Source: Dimargaris cristalligena (Eukaryota > Kickxellomycota > Dimargaritomycetes > Dimargaritales > Dimargaritaceae). From it: 19,728 nt of DNA. Below the pieces are notes generated by a model that saw only the letters and a list, made by a program, of their open reading frames with translations, was not told the DNA's origin and made no database searches. A program made the translations under genes and the position numbers. The stretch spans positions 1 to 19,728 of the forward strand of contig JANBQC010000534.1 in assembly GCA_027576995.1 (NCBI GenBank), written 5' to 3'. This document shows, piece after piece, positions 18,335 through 19,728 of this stretch. Positions within the stretch are counted from its first letter, which is position 1, and the number at the start of each line of letters is the position of its first letter.

Positions 18335-19728
18335 GGTAGGGAGACGGTTTTAGAAAAGGGGAATGCGATAGACAAGGAACGAGGCTCGAGTAGGTTGGCG
18401 GAGAACTGGGAATACAGTGGTTAAAAGGAGGGTATTATGTAGTGTAATGGGAGGGGAGGGGCACCGAACGCAGAAAAAAGTACAATAGAGGTGAGTCGGC
18501 AACTAGAACCAGTACACTGCCGCACTATATACCTCTAAATCGGAGCCCCAAAACGGCAATACCACCCAAACCGCGGATTGGATAACCTTTCCCAGAACTG
18601 GCTTGGCGGGGTCTTTATGATGTATGGGGCCCCTGAGCCATGCAGGTGGCCAGCAAGTGAGTGACTGTCCATGGAAGGCTGCCGGTTCGGTAAGACATAG
18701 GGTAAACCAATGCACCAGTTCCGCAATACGGCCGAGAACCCCACAATAGCCCCCCGACAGTCATAAACTAACCATTCCATTAAAACTAATCCTCGGGACT
18801 CGTTGATGATGGGCTATTCGAAAGATGTATTATATCCAGTTCCAGTCGCTTGTATCCTTCTTTATAAAGTACTATCGACAACCTGTGCTGACAGTATCAT
18901 TATAAAGGCTGCCCAGACATCGAGTATTAGGGGATGTCCGGCCGAATACAATGCAGTAGCGCCGCCATTCATGGAAATTAATAACTAGAAACAGATTCAC
19001 AGTCGGAAAACCCCCGCAATTTTTATACCATCGCCACCGGTTAGGGACCAACCCCATTTGCAGCGCTAAAAAGCAATCGGTATTAATGGCTTGGAACTAA
19101 GAATGGCCTCTGACCTAGCTGATGACATAAATCACAGTATATCGGTGGAAAAACTCGATAGCCATACGTCTGTCAAGGTAACCCTGAAGCAGAGTCGATG
19201 CCAGTGTCCTAAATAAATCCATCATGGTATGTTTTATATAATAGGCTTATGACTTGGCGACAAGTTTACCTTGGCAGTAGGCCCCGCCTGCCGTCGCGAT
19301 AAAATAATTACCGACTGTTGATCTGCCGAAGAAATACGCCATTATAGATTGAACAACATGCTATAAGAGATGTTTCTTCATCTTGATAGCTCCATTTGCT
19401 TGCACAATGCTAGTCCTACAATACGACCCCGCCTTGGAGATTAATTTATCAATATATACTACCGTGGAAAGCCCCGTTACCTCCTTAAGGTTCCCACCCA
19501 TTTCGCTATATTATAATTTAACCTGTGGTTTCCCCGTTCCGTAAAAGCATCACTGAGAGAAATTATGATTCATCGCAATATGAGCAAATGTAAGGACTGG
19601 TTAAGGATAAAAGAGTTATTATAGGACTCATTGATATTAACAGAGGCAACATTAGTTGTGAATCCTAAGGTGCGGCTGGACAGTGTGGTCTCCACCCCTA
19701 AAGAATGCAATTTAGTAGTGTTACATAG
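18335..19728. other. Terminal intergenic region, no supported gene
   Basis: About 1.4 kb contains the anoctamin promoter (no obvious TATA box in its first 150 bases) and otherwise only short frames. The longest with an ATG is 81 codons at 18535-18780 on the minus strand, without recognisable features. I saw no RNA gene, no inverted-repeat element of the kind found at 1752 and 13684, and no tandem array. Confidence 0.5.

Noticed and set aside
18535..18780. 81-codon minus-strand frame in the region upstream of the anoctamin gene
   Set aside because: It has a proper ATG but no domain, signal peptide or conserved pattern, and it overlaps another short frame.

Overview
The window looks like nuclear DNA of a fungus. 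It has compact protein genes with short spliceosomal introns (GTATAT/GTATGT-type donors, CTAAT-like branch motifs, TAG acceptors), AATAAA-type 3' signals, TATA boxes a few tens of bases ahead of ATGs in good Kozak context, and a fungal-type anoctamin. An early-diverging, Zoopagomycota-like lineage is only an impression from protein style and moderate GC. No rRNA, tRNA, CRISPR, virus or bacterial operon structure was seen.

Layout: (1) 910-1452 (+), a small secreted Pro/Lys-rich protein with a TATA box and an AATAAA. (2) 1935-6740 (-), an intronless 1601-residue pentatricopeptide-repeat (PPR) protein with a mitochondrial-type N-terminus. (3) 7317-10675 (-), a second PPR-like helical-repeat protein. 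I propose that its first exon (10483-10675) encodes a mitochondrial presequence and is joined to the long ORF across a 284-base intron. (4) 11861-13335 (+), a two-exon gene for a protein with a signal-peptide-like N-terminus and an F-box-like motif that appears only after splicing. (5) 15456-18334 (-), a two-exon TMEM16/anoctamin-family protein of 892 residues with all five Ca2+-ligand positions of the fungal scramblases and a long Ser/Pro-rich insertion between TM6 and TM7. A low-confidence 166-residue ORF lies just downstream of it.

The genes do not form an obvious pathway. The two tandem PPR genes probably act on organelle RNA, the anoctamin on membrane lipids, and the other two enter or face the secretory pathway.

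The least expected structure is non-coding. Two short elements (1752-1889 and 13684-13764) share 13-bp terminal inverted repeats and flanking TA dinucleotides. Their right ends are 70% identical over 40 ungapped bases. This looks like a decayed, non-autonomous Tc1/mariner-like MITE family. The 3'-terminal 1.4 kb and several other intergenic stretches hold no gene I can support.
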